Below are positions 54,410 to 63,048 of a stretch of DNA of 64,000 nt, in pieces; positions within the stretch are counted from its first letter, which is position 1, and each line of letters begins with the position of its first letter. Source of the stretch: Desulfobacula sp. (GTDB lineage: Bacteria > Desulfobacterota > Desulfobacteria > Desulfobacterales > Desulfobacteraceae); the NCBI RefSeq assembly GCF_030145145.1, contig NZ_JAQYWD010000028.1:1-64000 (forward strand), given 5' to 3'. The notes below the pieces were generated by a model. That model made no database searches. It worked only from the letters and a program-made list of their open reading frames with translations, and was not told the DNA's origin. Made by a program: the position numbers and the translations under genes.

Positions 54410-55129
54410 ATGGCTCGACTTGCCGTAAATGTAGACCATGTGGCGACGTTAAGAAATGCCCGGGGTATCAACTACCCCGAACCCATAGCTGCTGCCGTTG
54501 CGGCTGAAACAGCAGGGGCGGATGGCATCGTTGTCCATTTAAGAGGAGATCGCCGGCATATCAAGGAAAGGGATGTCCGGCTGTTAAGAAAAATCGTACA
54601 ATCCAAACTGATACTGGAAATGGCCGCTACCCCTGAAATGTTAGGAATTGCCCTGGACATCAAACCGGATTGCGTCACCCTTGTTCCGGAAAAAAGAGAA
54701 GAATTAACCACTGAGGGGGGGTTGGACCTGATCACCCATCAAAGCCCTGTCCGGGAAGCGGTAACGACCTTAAAAAATGCCGGCATTGCGGTCTGTATTT
54801 TTATTGACCCGGATCTTGACCAGATAAAAATGGCCCATAAAATAGATGCGGATATGATCGAGATCCATACAGGGGCTTTTTGCGATGCAACAACAGGCGA
54901 CCAGAAAACAAGAGAATTATCAAGAATCGTTGATGCTGCAAAAATCGGGACCAAGTTAAACCTTGAGGTCAATGCCGGCCATGGCATTTGCTATAATACG
55001 ATTAAAGCGTTTGCGGGACTTCACGAATTCAGCGAATTCAGCATTGGACACAGCATTGTCGCAAGGGCGATCCTGACAGGAATGGAACAGGCTGTAAGGG
55101 ATATGAAACAATTAATTTTAGCCCTTTAA
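54410..55129 (+). CDS. pdxJ: Pyridoxine 5'-phosphate synthase
   Basis: 239 aa. ARLAVNVDHVATLRNARGIN with the Glu/His-rich barrel, ADGIVVHLRGDRRHI, CVTLVPEKREELTTEGGLD and VNAGHGICYNTIKAFAGL are diagnostic of PdxJ. It condenses 3-amino-2-oxopropyl phosphate with deoxyxylulose 5-phosphate to make pyridoxine phosphate. AGGAGGAGAACAA precedes the ATG. Last gene of the phoH group. Confidence 0.96.
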   Translation: MARLAVNVDHVATLRNARGINYPEPIAAAVAAETAGADGIVVHLRGDRRHIKERDVRLLRKIVQSKLILEMAATPEMLGIALDIKPDCVTLVPEKREELTTEGGLDLITHQSPVREAVTTLKNAGIAVCIFIDPDLDQIKMAHKIDADMIEIHTGAFCDATTGDQKTRELSRIVDAAKIGTKLNLEVNAGHGICYNTIKAFAGLHEFSEFSIGHSIVARAILTGMEQAVRDMKQLILAL

Positions 55130-55200
55130 CATTGTTCAAAAGCATGGTATGGTAACGTCCTTTAAACTCTAAAAAAATTTGTAATTTTCCGGAAACAGTG

Positions 55201-56184
55201 ATGACAGACCAGAAAACGATACTGATCATTGATGACGAAATCTTCATTCGAGACAGCCTGACCTATTTTTTTGAAGATGACGACTATATTGTCTTTACGG
55301 CAGAAAATGGTGACCGTGGCCTGGATATTTTTTTCAACGAACCCATTGATCTGGTGATTACGGATTTAAAAATGCCCGGGAAAAATGGCTTTGATGTCAT
55401 GAAAACCATCCTTTACGCCAAACCGGATACGCCATTGATTGTGGTATCCGGTACCGGCAGAAAAGAAGATGTTATCAAAGCCCTCCGGATGGGTGCTAAA
55501 GATTACATTACAAAACCCATTGAAGACCTTGACATGATCCGTCATACCGTTCAAAAAGTTTTTGAAAACAAACGGTTAGTCCAGGAGAACAGGCAATATC
55601 GACAGCAGCTTGAAAAAAGTGAACACCAATACAGAACCATTACGGAAAATATTGCCGAGGGTGTTTTCACCGTGGATGAGAATCAAAACTTTACCTATAC
55701 CAACCCGGCCTTCTGTGACATGATTGGCTTTTCAAGTGAAGACATACTGGCAAAAAATATTAAACGCTTCACCACTGAAGACAGTTATAAAATCGTCCAG
55801 CAACAGATACTGAACAGGAAAAAAGGATTAACCAACCGGTACGAAATACAGATACACCATAAAAACAAACAGCCGGTTCACGTGGAGTTGGCCTGCAGCC
55901 CTTTTTTTAGCGATACAAACGCATTCAAGGGGTCCATTGTTGTGGTCCGGGATATCACAAAACGGATTGAATTTAGAAAAAAAATCCAGCACTTCCTCGC
56001 CCAAAAAGACACCATCTCAAAGGACGTTCTCCCGATCTGTGCAAATTGTAAAAGCATTCGAATGGAAAAGGGCAAGTGGGTGCCGGTGGAAGATTATTTC
56101 TCAACCATTGTGTTTTCCCACGGGATCTGTCCCGCCTGCTGTGACAAATTATATCCGGACTTTGACTTTTCAGATCTGGATTAA
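55201..56184 (+). CDS. REC-PAS response regulator with C-terminal Cys motif
   Basis: 327 aa. The receiver domain (1-120) shows IIDDEIFIRD, LVITDLKMPGKNGFDVM with the phospho-acceptor, VVSGTGRKED and YITKPIED. A PAS domain (about 150-260, ITENIAEGVFTVDENQNFTYT, VVRDITKRIEF) follows a helical linker. At the C-terminus is CANCKSIRMEKGKWVPVEDYF and CPACC, a short Cys motif seen in many deltaproteobacterial sensors. No output domain or kinase is present. It probably works as a phosphorelay or scaffold partner. Start 55201 is preferred over an adjacent GTG. Confidence 0.87.
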   Translation: MTDQKTILIIDDEIFIRDSLTYFFEDDDYIVFTAENGDRGLDIFFNEPIDLVITDLKMPGKNGFDVMKTILYAKPDTPLIVVSGTGRKEDVIKALRMGAKDYITKPIEDLDMIRHTVQKVFENKRLVQENRQYRQQLEKSEHQYRTITENIAEGVFTVDENQNFTYTNPAFCDMIGFSSEDILAKNIKRFTTEDSYKIVQQQILNRKKGLTNRYEIQIHHKNKQPVHVELACSPFFSDTNAFKGSIVVVRDITKRIEFRKKIQHFLAQKDTISKDVLPICANCKSIRMEKGKWVPVEDYFSTIVFSHGICPACCDKLYPDFDFSDLD

Positions 56185-56253
56185 GGCCCCTGGAAAAATC
56201 AGCCCCCCTTTGATTGTGCCCGGTTAAGACCGGGGCGGTATGGCCCAAAAACA

Positions 56254-56284
56254 GCCATGGCCCTGCCGCTGGCAGGGCCATGGC
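56254..56284. terminator. 14-bp perfect hairpin downstream of the REC-PAS gene
   Basis: GCCATGGCCCTGCC (56254-56267) pairs perfectly with GGCAGGGCCATGGC (56271-56284) around a 3-nt loop. On the minus strand TGTTTTTGG follows. It lies between convergent genes and may end transcription in either direction. Confidence 0.6.
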
Positions 56285-56324
56285 CCATATTCATCTTCTA
56301 TAATAGTGCCTGACCAGAAACGCC

Positions 56325-56450
56325 GTGTTTGAGGGAAAAGTTGCCCATATGCAAGGCGCGAGAAATCTTGAAACCGGAGTGTACTATAGTACATGAGGAT
56401 TTCAAGATTTTGCGGCAACGCAGCAGATGGGTGAGTTTTCGTTCAAACAC
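56325..56450. repeat. 126-bp palindromic dispersed repeat element
   Basis: The element starts GTGTTTGAGGGAAAAGTTGC and ends GAGTTTTCGTTCAAACAC, which are imperfect inverted copies. Inner arms AAATCTTGAAA and TTTCAAGATTT pair perfectly around a centre with GTACTATAGTAC. Its overall shape is a miniature palindromic element lying 7 bp past the nhaD stop. A left-flank relative (GTGCCTGACC...GTGTTTG) recurs at 58643-58672. I recall related elements in other deltaproteobacteria, without a verified name. Confidence 0.6.
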
Positions 56451-56457
56451 CATCCCC

Positions 56458-58323
56458 TTACATATAATGGGCATTAATGAAGAGATGAACAAAAATACTG
56501 GCGATATACCCCAGGGCTATAATCGGCATCCATTTGAGATGAACACCAAAGGTATAGACCCCCCGGGCCGTTCCCATCAGGGCAACACCTGCGGCTGATC
56601 CGATGGAGAGAAGGCTTCCCCCCACACCCGCCGTCAGGGTCACCAGCAGCCACTGGCCATGGGACATCACCGGGTCCATCTTAAGAACCGCAAACATGAC
56701 CGGGATATTATCAACAATGGCCGAGAGAACGCCCACAAGGGAATTGGCGATTGTGGGACCGAGATCTCCGTACATGAAATTGGATACCAGGCCCAGGTAG
56801 CCGAACTGCCCCAGACCACCAACACAGAGGGTTACCCCGTAGAAGAAAAGCAGGGTGTCCCACTCGGCCCGGGCAATTCTCTCCATGATGTCAAAACTTT
56901 TCCGGGTCCCCTGGAACTCGTTCATATCTTCAATGGTTTCGATGACGCCCACCACCTGGCCATTCTCATCCTTGAGGGGCGCTGAAGTAAAATAACGCCA
57001 CATCCCTTTCTCCCCAATGGCAGGGTTGAAATCCGACACATCATAGGCAGATTCAAGAAAATTGTTGGCCATGATTTTACCGGGGTAAAACTTGTCAATC
57101 ATGTGCTTAGATCCACCATCCAGAACCATATCGGCAAGAAGGGGCCGCTCTTTTGAATAAAACGGCTTCCACTGATCTTTTGTTCCGATCTTGTCCTTGG
57201 CGGAATCACCGGTCAAAACCTCCATGGCCTTGTTCCAATGGGTGATCACATGATCCCGATTGAGGATAAAGGCAGGCGTGGGCAGGTCGTTGATGAGCCC
57301 GGTAATCTCTTGATAGGTCTTGCCCTGAAGCACCGACAGGGATGTGGTTGCCGTGCTCTTTTTCCGGGCACCCAGGATATTGTCATAAAACAGCTGCCGC
57401 CCCTCTCTGCGTTTGATGTGGTAACTGAAAAACCCCAGATACCCAAGCCCCAGCATCATGCCGGCTGCCGGGGGAAGGTGGAGAAAATTATGAAAGCTGA
57501 CCGCCGTGATAATGGTCAGCAGAAAAAGGGCGATCACGACCTTGGCGCCGTACTTCATCTCCACTTTATCGTCCAGTTTCTTGGGCGAAGATTTTTCAAC
57601 GGCCAGGCTCATGCAGATGGCCGGCACCAGCCAGTTGACCAGGGACGGGATAAAAATATGAAAAAATTCGGAAAAGGCCACTTTTCCCTTCTGCCACACC
57701 ATCAGGGTGGTGATATCTCCAAACGGAGAGAATGCACCACCAGCATTGGCCGCAATAACGATATTGATGCAGGCCAGGGCAACAAATTTCTTGTTGTCCC
57801 CCCCGACAGACATGATCACCGCACCCATGAGGAGCGCAGTGGTCAGGTTATCTGCCACAGGAGAAATAACAAAGGCCAGAAGGCCGGTGATCCAGAACAA
57901 AAGCCTCAGGGAAAATCCCTTGGAAACCAGAAATGCCCTCAAGGCCTGGAAAACGTTCCGCTCCTCCATGGAGTTGATGTAGGTCATGGCGACCAGCAGG
58001 AAAAGGAACAGTTCTGCATATTCCAGCAGACTGTCCTTAATGGCTTCGTGGGCCGTATGGGTATCCCCGATGCTCATATAGGCAAGGGCAACCAGGACCC
58101 AGATAATACCGGCGGCAAGGAGCACGGGTTTGCTCTTGCGCAGATGAATCGTATTTTCAAGGGGCACCAGCATATACGCGGCCACAAAAAGCCCGATCCC
58201 CAGGTACCCGTATATGGTTTTTGTTAAATCAATTAGTTCCGGGTGCGCTGTCCCTCCACCTGATGCACCGGCCAACACCGGTGCAGCCAGAAGGGCGAGC
58301 AGCAAAAAAAATATTTTCTTCAT
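56458..58323 (-). CDS. nhaD: NhaD-type Na+/H+ antiporter with an internal PAS domain
   Basis: 621 aa. The membrane part has NhaD/ArsB-like motifs: FVISPVADNLTTALLMGAV (about 151-169), AANAGGAFSPFGDITTLMVW (191-210) and, in the C-terminal half, AIVDNIPVMFAVL. An N-terminal signal-like segment is followed by several membrane helices. Residues about 335-472 form a PAS fold (TPAFILNRDHVITHWNKAM, WRYFTSAPLKDENGQVVGVI). The PAS sits between the membrane helix near 290-300 and the next segment (AEWDTLLFFYGVTL), in a cytoplasmic loop. It exchanges Na+ for H+ and may be gated by a PAS ligand or redox signal. Confidence 0.9.
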   Translation of the reverse strand: MKKIFFLLLALLAAPVLAGASGGGTAHPELIDLTKTIYGYLGIGLFVAAYMLVPLENTIHLRKSKPVLLAAGIIWVLVALAYMSIGDTHTAHEAIKDSLLEYAELFLFLLVAMTYINSMEERNVFQALRAFLVSKGFSLRLLFWITGLLAFVISPVADNLTTALLMGAVIMSVGGDNKKFVALACINIVIAANAGGAFSPFGDITTLMVWQKGKVAFSEFFHIFIPSLVNWLVPAICMSLAVEKSSPKKLDDKVEMKYGAKVVIALFLLTIITAVSFHNFLHLPPAAGMMLGLGYLGFFSYHIKRREGRQLFYDNILGARKKSTATTSLSVLQGKTYQEITGLINDLPTPAFILNRDHVITHWNKAMEVLTGDSAKDKIGTKDQWKPFYSKERPLLADMVLDGGSKHMIDKFYPGKIMANNFLESAYDVSDFNPAIGEKGMWRYFTSAPLKDENGQVVGVIETIEDMNEFQGTRKSFDIMERIARAEWDTLLFFYGVTLCVGGLGQFGYLGLVSNFMYGDLGPTIANSLVGVLSAIVDNIPVMFAVLKMDPVMSHGQWLLVTLTAGVGGSLLSIGSAAGVALMGTARGVYTFGVHLKWMPIIALGYIASIFVHLFINAHYM

Positions 58324-58642
58324 TTTCTGAATCCTTTTTTTAATTCCAGGGTCCCCCGGTCACGCCAACAAAGAAAAAGGCCCACCCATTGACATGAAGG
58401 AGAGCCCGCATCTTGAACAAAATCCAAGGGCCTGGCAAAAATTTAATATAAAAAACACCGTACGTTATTAATAGATATTTGGGGAAAAAGCAATTTCTTT
58501 ATTTTACTTCATGTGTTTTAAACAGCCGATCTGTTAACCATACTCCATCAACATTCGTTATCAAGCGCTGCTTTTCCATTTTTATCTATTTTCCTTATAC
58601 CTGTTTGGTTTTTTGTCAAACTGTGATAACTTTTCTTAACGG

Positions 58643-58672
58643 GTGCCTGACCGGAAACTCCGTGTTTGGGCG
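58643..58672 (+). repeat. Truncated copy of the dispersed repeat's left flank
   Basis: GTGCCTGACCGGAAACTCCG followed by TGTTTGGGCG matches the flank of the repeat at about 56306-56335 (GTGCCTGACC, AGAAACGCCGTGTTTGAGGG) in about 26 of 30 positions. The rest of the element is missing. It lies 21 bp upstream of the esterase ATG. Confidence 0.6.
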
Positions 58673-58693
58673 GCTCGTAGAGGAGCGATGCTT

Positions 58694-59587
58694 ATGAACA
58701 AACCCACATCACACATTTTATCCACCATTTTCAGATATTTGAAATCATGCCCCACCCTTGAGACTATCGGTGTTGAGCGGTATCGCACCCTTCTTGAAAA
58801 AAGCAGTCTTGCCTTTAAACCGGACCCGGCCGTAACGGTTGAACCGTTTCATATCCAGGCCATTGAAGCACAATGGCTGTTACCGTCAGACCACAATGAA
58901 AACCGAATTATCCTGTACGTCCACGGGGGGGGATATATTGCCGGTTCCATCACCTCCCACACAGACCTTGCCTCACGAATCGGAACCGCTGCCAGGGCAA
59001 AAGTGTTACTTTTCAACTACCGCCTGGCCCCTGAACATCCATTCCCCGAGGGACTTACCGATGTGAAAACCGTATATCACTGGCTGGTGGAAACCTATCC
59101 GGCCCCCCATAGAATAAGTCTGGTTTGCGATTCTGCCGGGGCAGGCCTTGGCCTTGCCCTCTTGTCCGGATTGCTGAAGCAGGCTGCCCCTTTGCCGGCA
59201 TGCTCGGTATTGATCTCACCATGGATTGACCTGGAGTGTAAAAATCCATCTCACCATGAAAACCGGGAAAAAGATCCCCTGCTCAGCCAGCCTGTTTTGA
59301 AAAAAACAGCCCGTCTTTATACGGATCAAGACCTGTCAAATCCCTTGATATCTCCCATTAACAATACGTTTTCCGGGATAACCCCCCTTCTGATTCAAAC
59401 GGGAGAACATGAAGTTTTGATTGATGATTCCAGAATCCTGGCAAAAAAACTGCAAGCCGTCGGCGCAACGGTCCGCCTGGAAATATGGGAAGGAATGTTT
59501 CATGTATGGCCCTATTTTGCCAAATATCTTTCCGAAGGAAGACAGGCCATTCAAGTGATGGGGCATTTTATTCAACAATATTCCTGA
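58694..59587 (+). CDS. Alpha/beta hydrolase, HSL-type esterase/lipase
   Basis: 297 aa. Oxyanion motif YVHGGGYIAGS (about 75-85), nucleophile elbow VCDSAGAGLGLALL (GDSAG type, the usual Gly replaced by Cys), and the catalytic acid and histidine regions IQTGEHEVLIDDSRIL and GMFHVWPYF. It matches hormone-sensitive-lipase family IV enzymes hydrolysing short acyl esters. Start 58694 is preferred (AGGAG 8 nt before); an upstream in-frame ATG (58688) is too close to the ribosome site. No signal peptide. Confidence 0.88.
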   Translation: MNKPTSHILSTIFRYLKSCPTLETIGVERYRTLLEKSSLAFKPDPAVTVEPFHIQAIEAQWLLPSDHNENRIILYVHGGGYIAGSITSHTDLASRIGTAARAKVLLFNYRLAPEHPFPEGLTDVKTVYHWLVETYPAPHRISLVCDSAGAGLGLALLSGLLKQAAPLPACSVLISPWIDLECKNPSHHENREKDPLLSQPVLKKTARLYTDQDLSNPLISPINNTFSGITPLLIQTGEHEVLIDDSRILAKKLQAVGATVRLEIWEGMFHVWPYFAKYLSEGRQAIQVMGHFIQQYS

Positions 59588-59598
59588 AAACCGGGAGA

Positions 59599-61056
59599 TT
59601 ATTTTTTATTTTTCATGGCCTCACGTAACAGCCTCTCCATGGTTCCCATGGTGCTTGAATCTTTGCTGCCGGCAAATTTTTTCCAGTTGTCGGTATCTTT
59701 TTGATCCGGTGATGTCAAGGTAAGTCTTCTGCTTTCCTCATCAACGGCCTGAATCATTACCTGAACCGAATCTCCGGGTTTTAAGGTTTCAAAGTCCGAC
59801 GGTTTTGTTGCATTGCTGATATGGGAGGATGGCATCAATCCCGTCACTCCGGGCTCAAGCGTAATGAAAAGACCGAATTTTTCTCTTTTTTCCAGGTGCC
59901 CTTCTACAATTGAACCGATTTCATATTTGGCAGAAACCCCAGTCCAGGGGTCCCCCAATGCATCCTTAATACTTAACGAAATTCTCCGGCTGTCCATATC
60001 AATGGATTTGATTACTGCCTGGATACGGTCTCCCACCTGAACCTCATCATCGGGCTTGAGGACTCTTCTGGTATGACTCATTTCACTGATATGAACCAGG
60101 CCGTCCACACCGGGTACAATTTCCACAAATGCACCAAAAGAGGTGAGCCGGACCACTCGGCCGGATACTTGATCTCCTGTATTAAATGTGCTTCCCATGC
60201 TGTCCCAGGGGTTGGCAGATGTCTGTTTCAAGGACAAAGAAATCTTCAGGCCATCGGATTTTTTTGAGGATTCTATTTTTAATAATTTTACCGTCACTGC
60301 ATCGCCGGGTTGAAGGATCTCTTCCGGTTTTTCAATATGGGACCAGGACAGCTCTGAAATATGGGCCATCCCCTCAACCCCGGGGATCAGTTCAATAAAT
60401 GCCCCATATGACATCAACTTGGTGACGATACCCGGAACCGTATCTCCTTCTTTTACCCGCTCAAAAAACCCTTTCCGGGCTTCTTCAATCGCCTCATTCA
60501 ACAAGTCCCGCCTTGAAATGACAATATTTCTTCCGCCTTCTTCATACCGGGTAATTAAAAAATGATGGGTCTGCCCAACATAGTCTTCCTGGTTTTCCAC
60601 ATATTTCACATCCATCTGGCTGACGGGACAAAAGGCTCTTTTGCCCAATATGTCCACGCTGAATCCCCCTTTAATCACACCAATGACTTTTCCTTCCACA
60701 GGGGTCCTGTTCCGGGATGCGTCCACAAGCATTGTGGCCTTTCCTGCGCCGGAGAGTGCCTTGGACAGAATGATTTCACTCTCGCTTAAGGAGACCACAT
60801 ACAATTTTATTTTATCCCCCGTTTTGTAAGGGAAGTCCCCGTTTTCATCCAAGAGTTCTATTTTTTCCACCACACCGTCACTTTTGGTTCCCGTATCAAC
60901 ATATACCCGGGTACTGCCAATGGAAATAATCTCTCCATCAACCATATCCCCCTGGGTCAACTCACGGCTGCTTTTAGAATCATATGATTCAAAAAGCTCG
61001 GCAAAACTCATTTCATCCGTATTGTCAACTTCATTGTCATCCATCGGATCGGTCAT
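59599..61056 (-). CDS. rpsA: S1-type RNA-binding protein (RpsA-like)
   Basis: 485 aa from ATG 61056 (AGGAG, 7-nt spacer). It has five S1 OB-folds: MVDGEIISIGSTRVYVDTGT, PVEGKVIGVIKGGFSVDI, VPGIVTKLMSYGAFIELI, VSGRVVRLTSFGAFVEIVPG and VEGHLEKREKFGLFITLEPG. Five domains suit the shorter S1-like homologues more than E. coli RpsA (six). An acidic N-terminus (DPMDDNEVDNTDEM) precedes them. It would bind mRNA on or near the ribosome. Confidence 0.88.
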   Translation of the reverse strand: MTDPMDDNEVDNTDEMSFAELFESYDSKSSRELTQGDMVDGEIISIGSTRVYVDTGTKSDGVVEKIELLDENGDFPYKTGDKIKLYVVSLSESEIILSKALSGAGKATMLVDASRNRTPVEGKVIGVIKGGFSVDILGKRAFCPVSQMDVKYVENQEDYVGQTHHFLITRYEEGGRNIVISRRDLLNEAIEEARKGFFERVKEGDTVPGIVTKLMSYGAFIELIPGVEGMAHISELSWSHIEKPEEILQPGDAVTVKLLKIESSKKSDGLKISLSLKQTSANPWDSMGSTFNTGDQVSGRVVRLTSFGAFVEIVPGVDGLVHISEMSHTRRVLKPDDEVQVGDRIQAVIKSIDMDSRRISLSIKDALGDPWTGVSAKYEIGSIVEGHLEKREKFGLFITLEPGVTGLMPSSHISNATKPSDFETLKPGDSVQVMIQAVDEESRRLTLTSPDQKDTDNWKKFAGSKDSSTMGTMERLLREAMKNKK

Positions 61057-61127
61057 TTTTATTCTCCTAAACACAAATTTTTCATCCTGCATCCTGTACT
61101 ATACGTTACCAGTCAAAGTGTAAAGTT

Positions 61128-61156
61128 AAAAAAACCGATGAAAACGGTTTTTTTTT
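61128..61156. terminator. Terminator-like A/T hairpin in a divergent promoter region
   Basis: AAAAAAACCG (61128-61137) pairs with CGGTTTTTTT (61145-61154) around ATGAAAA; T residues continue to 61156. It lies between the divergent rpsA and DUF342 genes, where no upstream transcript is expected to end, so it may be a leader hairpin. Confidence 0.45.
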
Positions 61157-61212
61157 ATGACAAAAAAAGGTATGGTATTTTAAAATTATCATAATAACAA
61201 GGTTTTCTATCA

Positions 61213-62973
61213 TTGAAGATAACATCTGAACAGAATCCGGAACCTGGTCTCACCCCTGAAAGGATACAGGAAAAAGCAAATATTCTTGAAACAAACCTGT
61301 TCAAGTATATTTCCCGACTGATTGATCCATCCATACTGCACGTCAAAATCAACCGGGAACTCTATCCGGATGAAGTGATTAACAAGGCACTCCTGCAGTT
61401 GATGCCTCGATTTAATATCAAGCCCCGGGAATATGTTTTTAAATTAATGGAATTGTTGAAAAAAAACATTCCACAGGGCCAACAGGAAACGGTTGAAGCC
61501 AGTCTTACGGATGCCAGAGAAAATCCCCCGGATGATGCAACCCTTATCATCCGAAACTTTGAAGCCATTGCGACACCAACAGAACTGGAAATTTTCGTCA
61601 AGGGCCTTTCTTACGCTGAAAGTATTGATGGTGCCATTGCCAAATCTTTTTTTGCTCATGAATATACACCGGGCAAACTCTCAAAAACCGGGGTAATTGA
61701 TTTCAAAGAACTCAACAACTACCCCATCATTAATGCCGGTGATAACCTGCTTTATATTACCAACGAAATACAGGGGCGGCAAGGGCTCTCCTTTGACGGT
61801 ACCGTCATCCCCGTTGAAGAAGCAAAACCACTCGCCATCAAGGTCGGACCCGGCGTAAAACGGATAGATGACCTGTCTGAAATCGAACAGTCCAAGGGAT
61901 ACCTGTTACAAGCCGCAAAAACAGGCGTTATCATCCTTGAAAGAAATGCCCAGAATGCGCTTGTCGGTATTGATATCAGTGATGAGATAGAAACAAAAAA
62001 ACTCGACTACTCTACGGGAAACGTGGGTACCCAGTATACCTGTCCCATCAGCATGAAAATCGGTGTGATCTGTAATGGCTTCAAAATCCGGGTCAATGGA
62101 AAGGTTGAAGCCAATGTTGTTGACGGTGGCGACATCATTACCAATGATAAGGCGATCCTTAAAACGCTCTGGGCCGGCAGCAGTGTAAGGGCATCAAAAG
62201 ACATCCATATTGAGTCAGCCAGCCGTTCACAGATCATATCCGAACACGGCACCGTAACCATTACCAAAGAGCTGATTGATTCAAAAATTTCTTCACCAAC
62301 CCTCATCTTTAAAAAAAACAAGGGCCTGATCACCAATAATACACTGGAGGCCAACAGCCTTTCTCTGGCCCATTTGTATTTCTCAGGAGAAAATATCATC
62401 CATTTTGGACATACCCTGTTTAAGGAAAAAGAGGGGATAACGACCGCCCTGAAAGAGTTGATCGAAAAAGAATCAAACCTGAAAAACACGCAAAACCTGT
62501 TAATGGGCACCCTGCAATTGGAATTAAAACGACTGATCAAACTGACCCTTTCAAATCCTGACCTGGCACCCCACATCAAACAGCTTATCCTTGCGACCCA
62601 TACCATGGATTATGACACCATTAACCGGGAAATGGCGGTTATTCAAAAAAAGAATAACACAAAAGTTGTCGCCACGGTCAAAAACCTGTTTAACACCCTT
62701 GAAAAAATCCCACATGCCATCAACATCTGCAAGCAAAAAGAATCCGGACTGAACAAAGAAATGGTCGAGATCAACCAGAGAATGACATCCATGACCCTTT
62801 CCATTGAAGGATTTTTAAGACGGGCCGCCACCATCAAGATATTCACGGGCAGGGTTGATGATAAAAAGACAAGCAAGCCGGACTTTATGACTGAATCCAG
62901 TGACAAAGAAAATCAGTACATCAATGTCACCGCAACCTATTCTCTCAAAAAGGGGTTTGAGTTCAAATACTGA
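61213..62973 (+). CDS. DUF342 (FapA-type) protein
   Basis: 586 aa. Starts at TTG 61213, the only start near AAGG; the product begins KITSEQNPEPGLTPERIQEK. Residues 200-400 are the DUF342/FapA region with repeated beta elements (GKVEANVVDGGDIITNDKAI, HIESASRSQIISEHGTVTIT). A coiled-coil with many Lys/Glu follows (about 410-560). FapA-type proteins assist flagellar assembly or polar organisation in some bacteria. Convergent with uvrC. Confidence 0.8.
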   Translation: MKITSEQNPEPGLTPERIQEKANILETNLFKYISRLIDPSILHVKINRELYPDEVINKALLQLMPRFNIKPREYVFKLMELLKKNIPQGQQETVEASLTDARENPPDDATLIIRNFEAIATPTELEIFVKGLSYAESIDGAIAKSFFAHEYTPGKLSKTGVIDFKELNNYPIINAGDNLLYITNEIQGRQGLSFDGTVIPVEEAKPLAIKVGPGVKRIDDLSEIEQSKGYLLQAAKTGVIILERNAQNALVGIDISDEIETKKLDYSTGNVGTQYTCPISMKIGVICNGFKIRVNGKVEANVVDGGDIITNDKAILKTLWAGSSVRASKDIHIESASRSQIISEHGTVTITKELIDSKISSPTLIFKKNKGLITNNTLEANSLSLAHLYFSGENIIHFGHTLFKEKEGITTALKELIEKESNLKNTQNLLMGTLQLELKRLIKLTLSNPDLAPHIKQLILATHTMDYDTINREMAVIQKKNNTKVVATVKNLFNTLEKIPHAINICKQKESGLNKEMVEINQRMTSMTLSIEGFLRRAATIKIFTGRVDDKKTSKPDFMTESSDKENQYINVTATYSLKKGFEFKY

Positions 62974-63048
62974 TTCACCGGGTTTCCTCTTCACCCGTTT
63001 ATCACAAAATTCAATTCTTTTTGGAAAACCCTGCACCGGATAAGGGTA

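Noticed and set aside
57238-58227. Long rightward 329-aa frame opposite nhaD
   Set aside because: Low-complexity, His/Gly/Lys-rich shadow of the membrane protein gene on the other strand.
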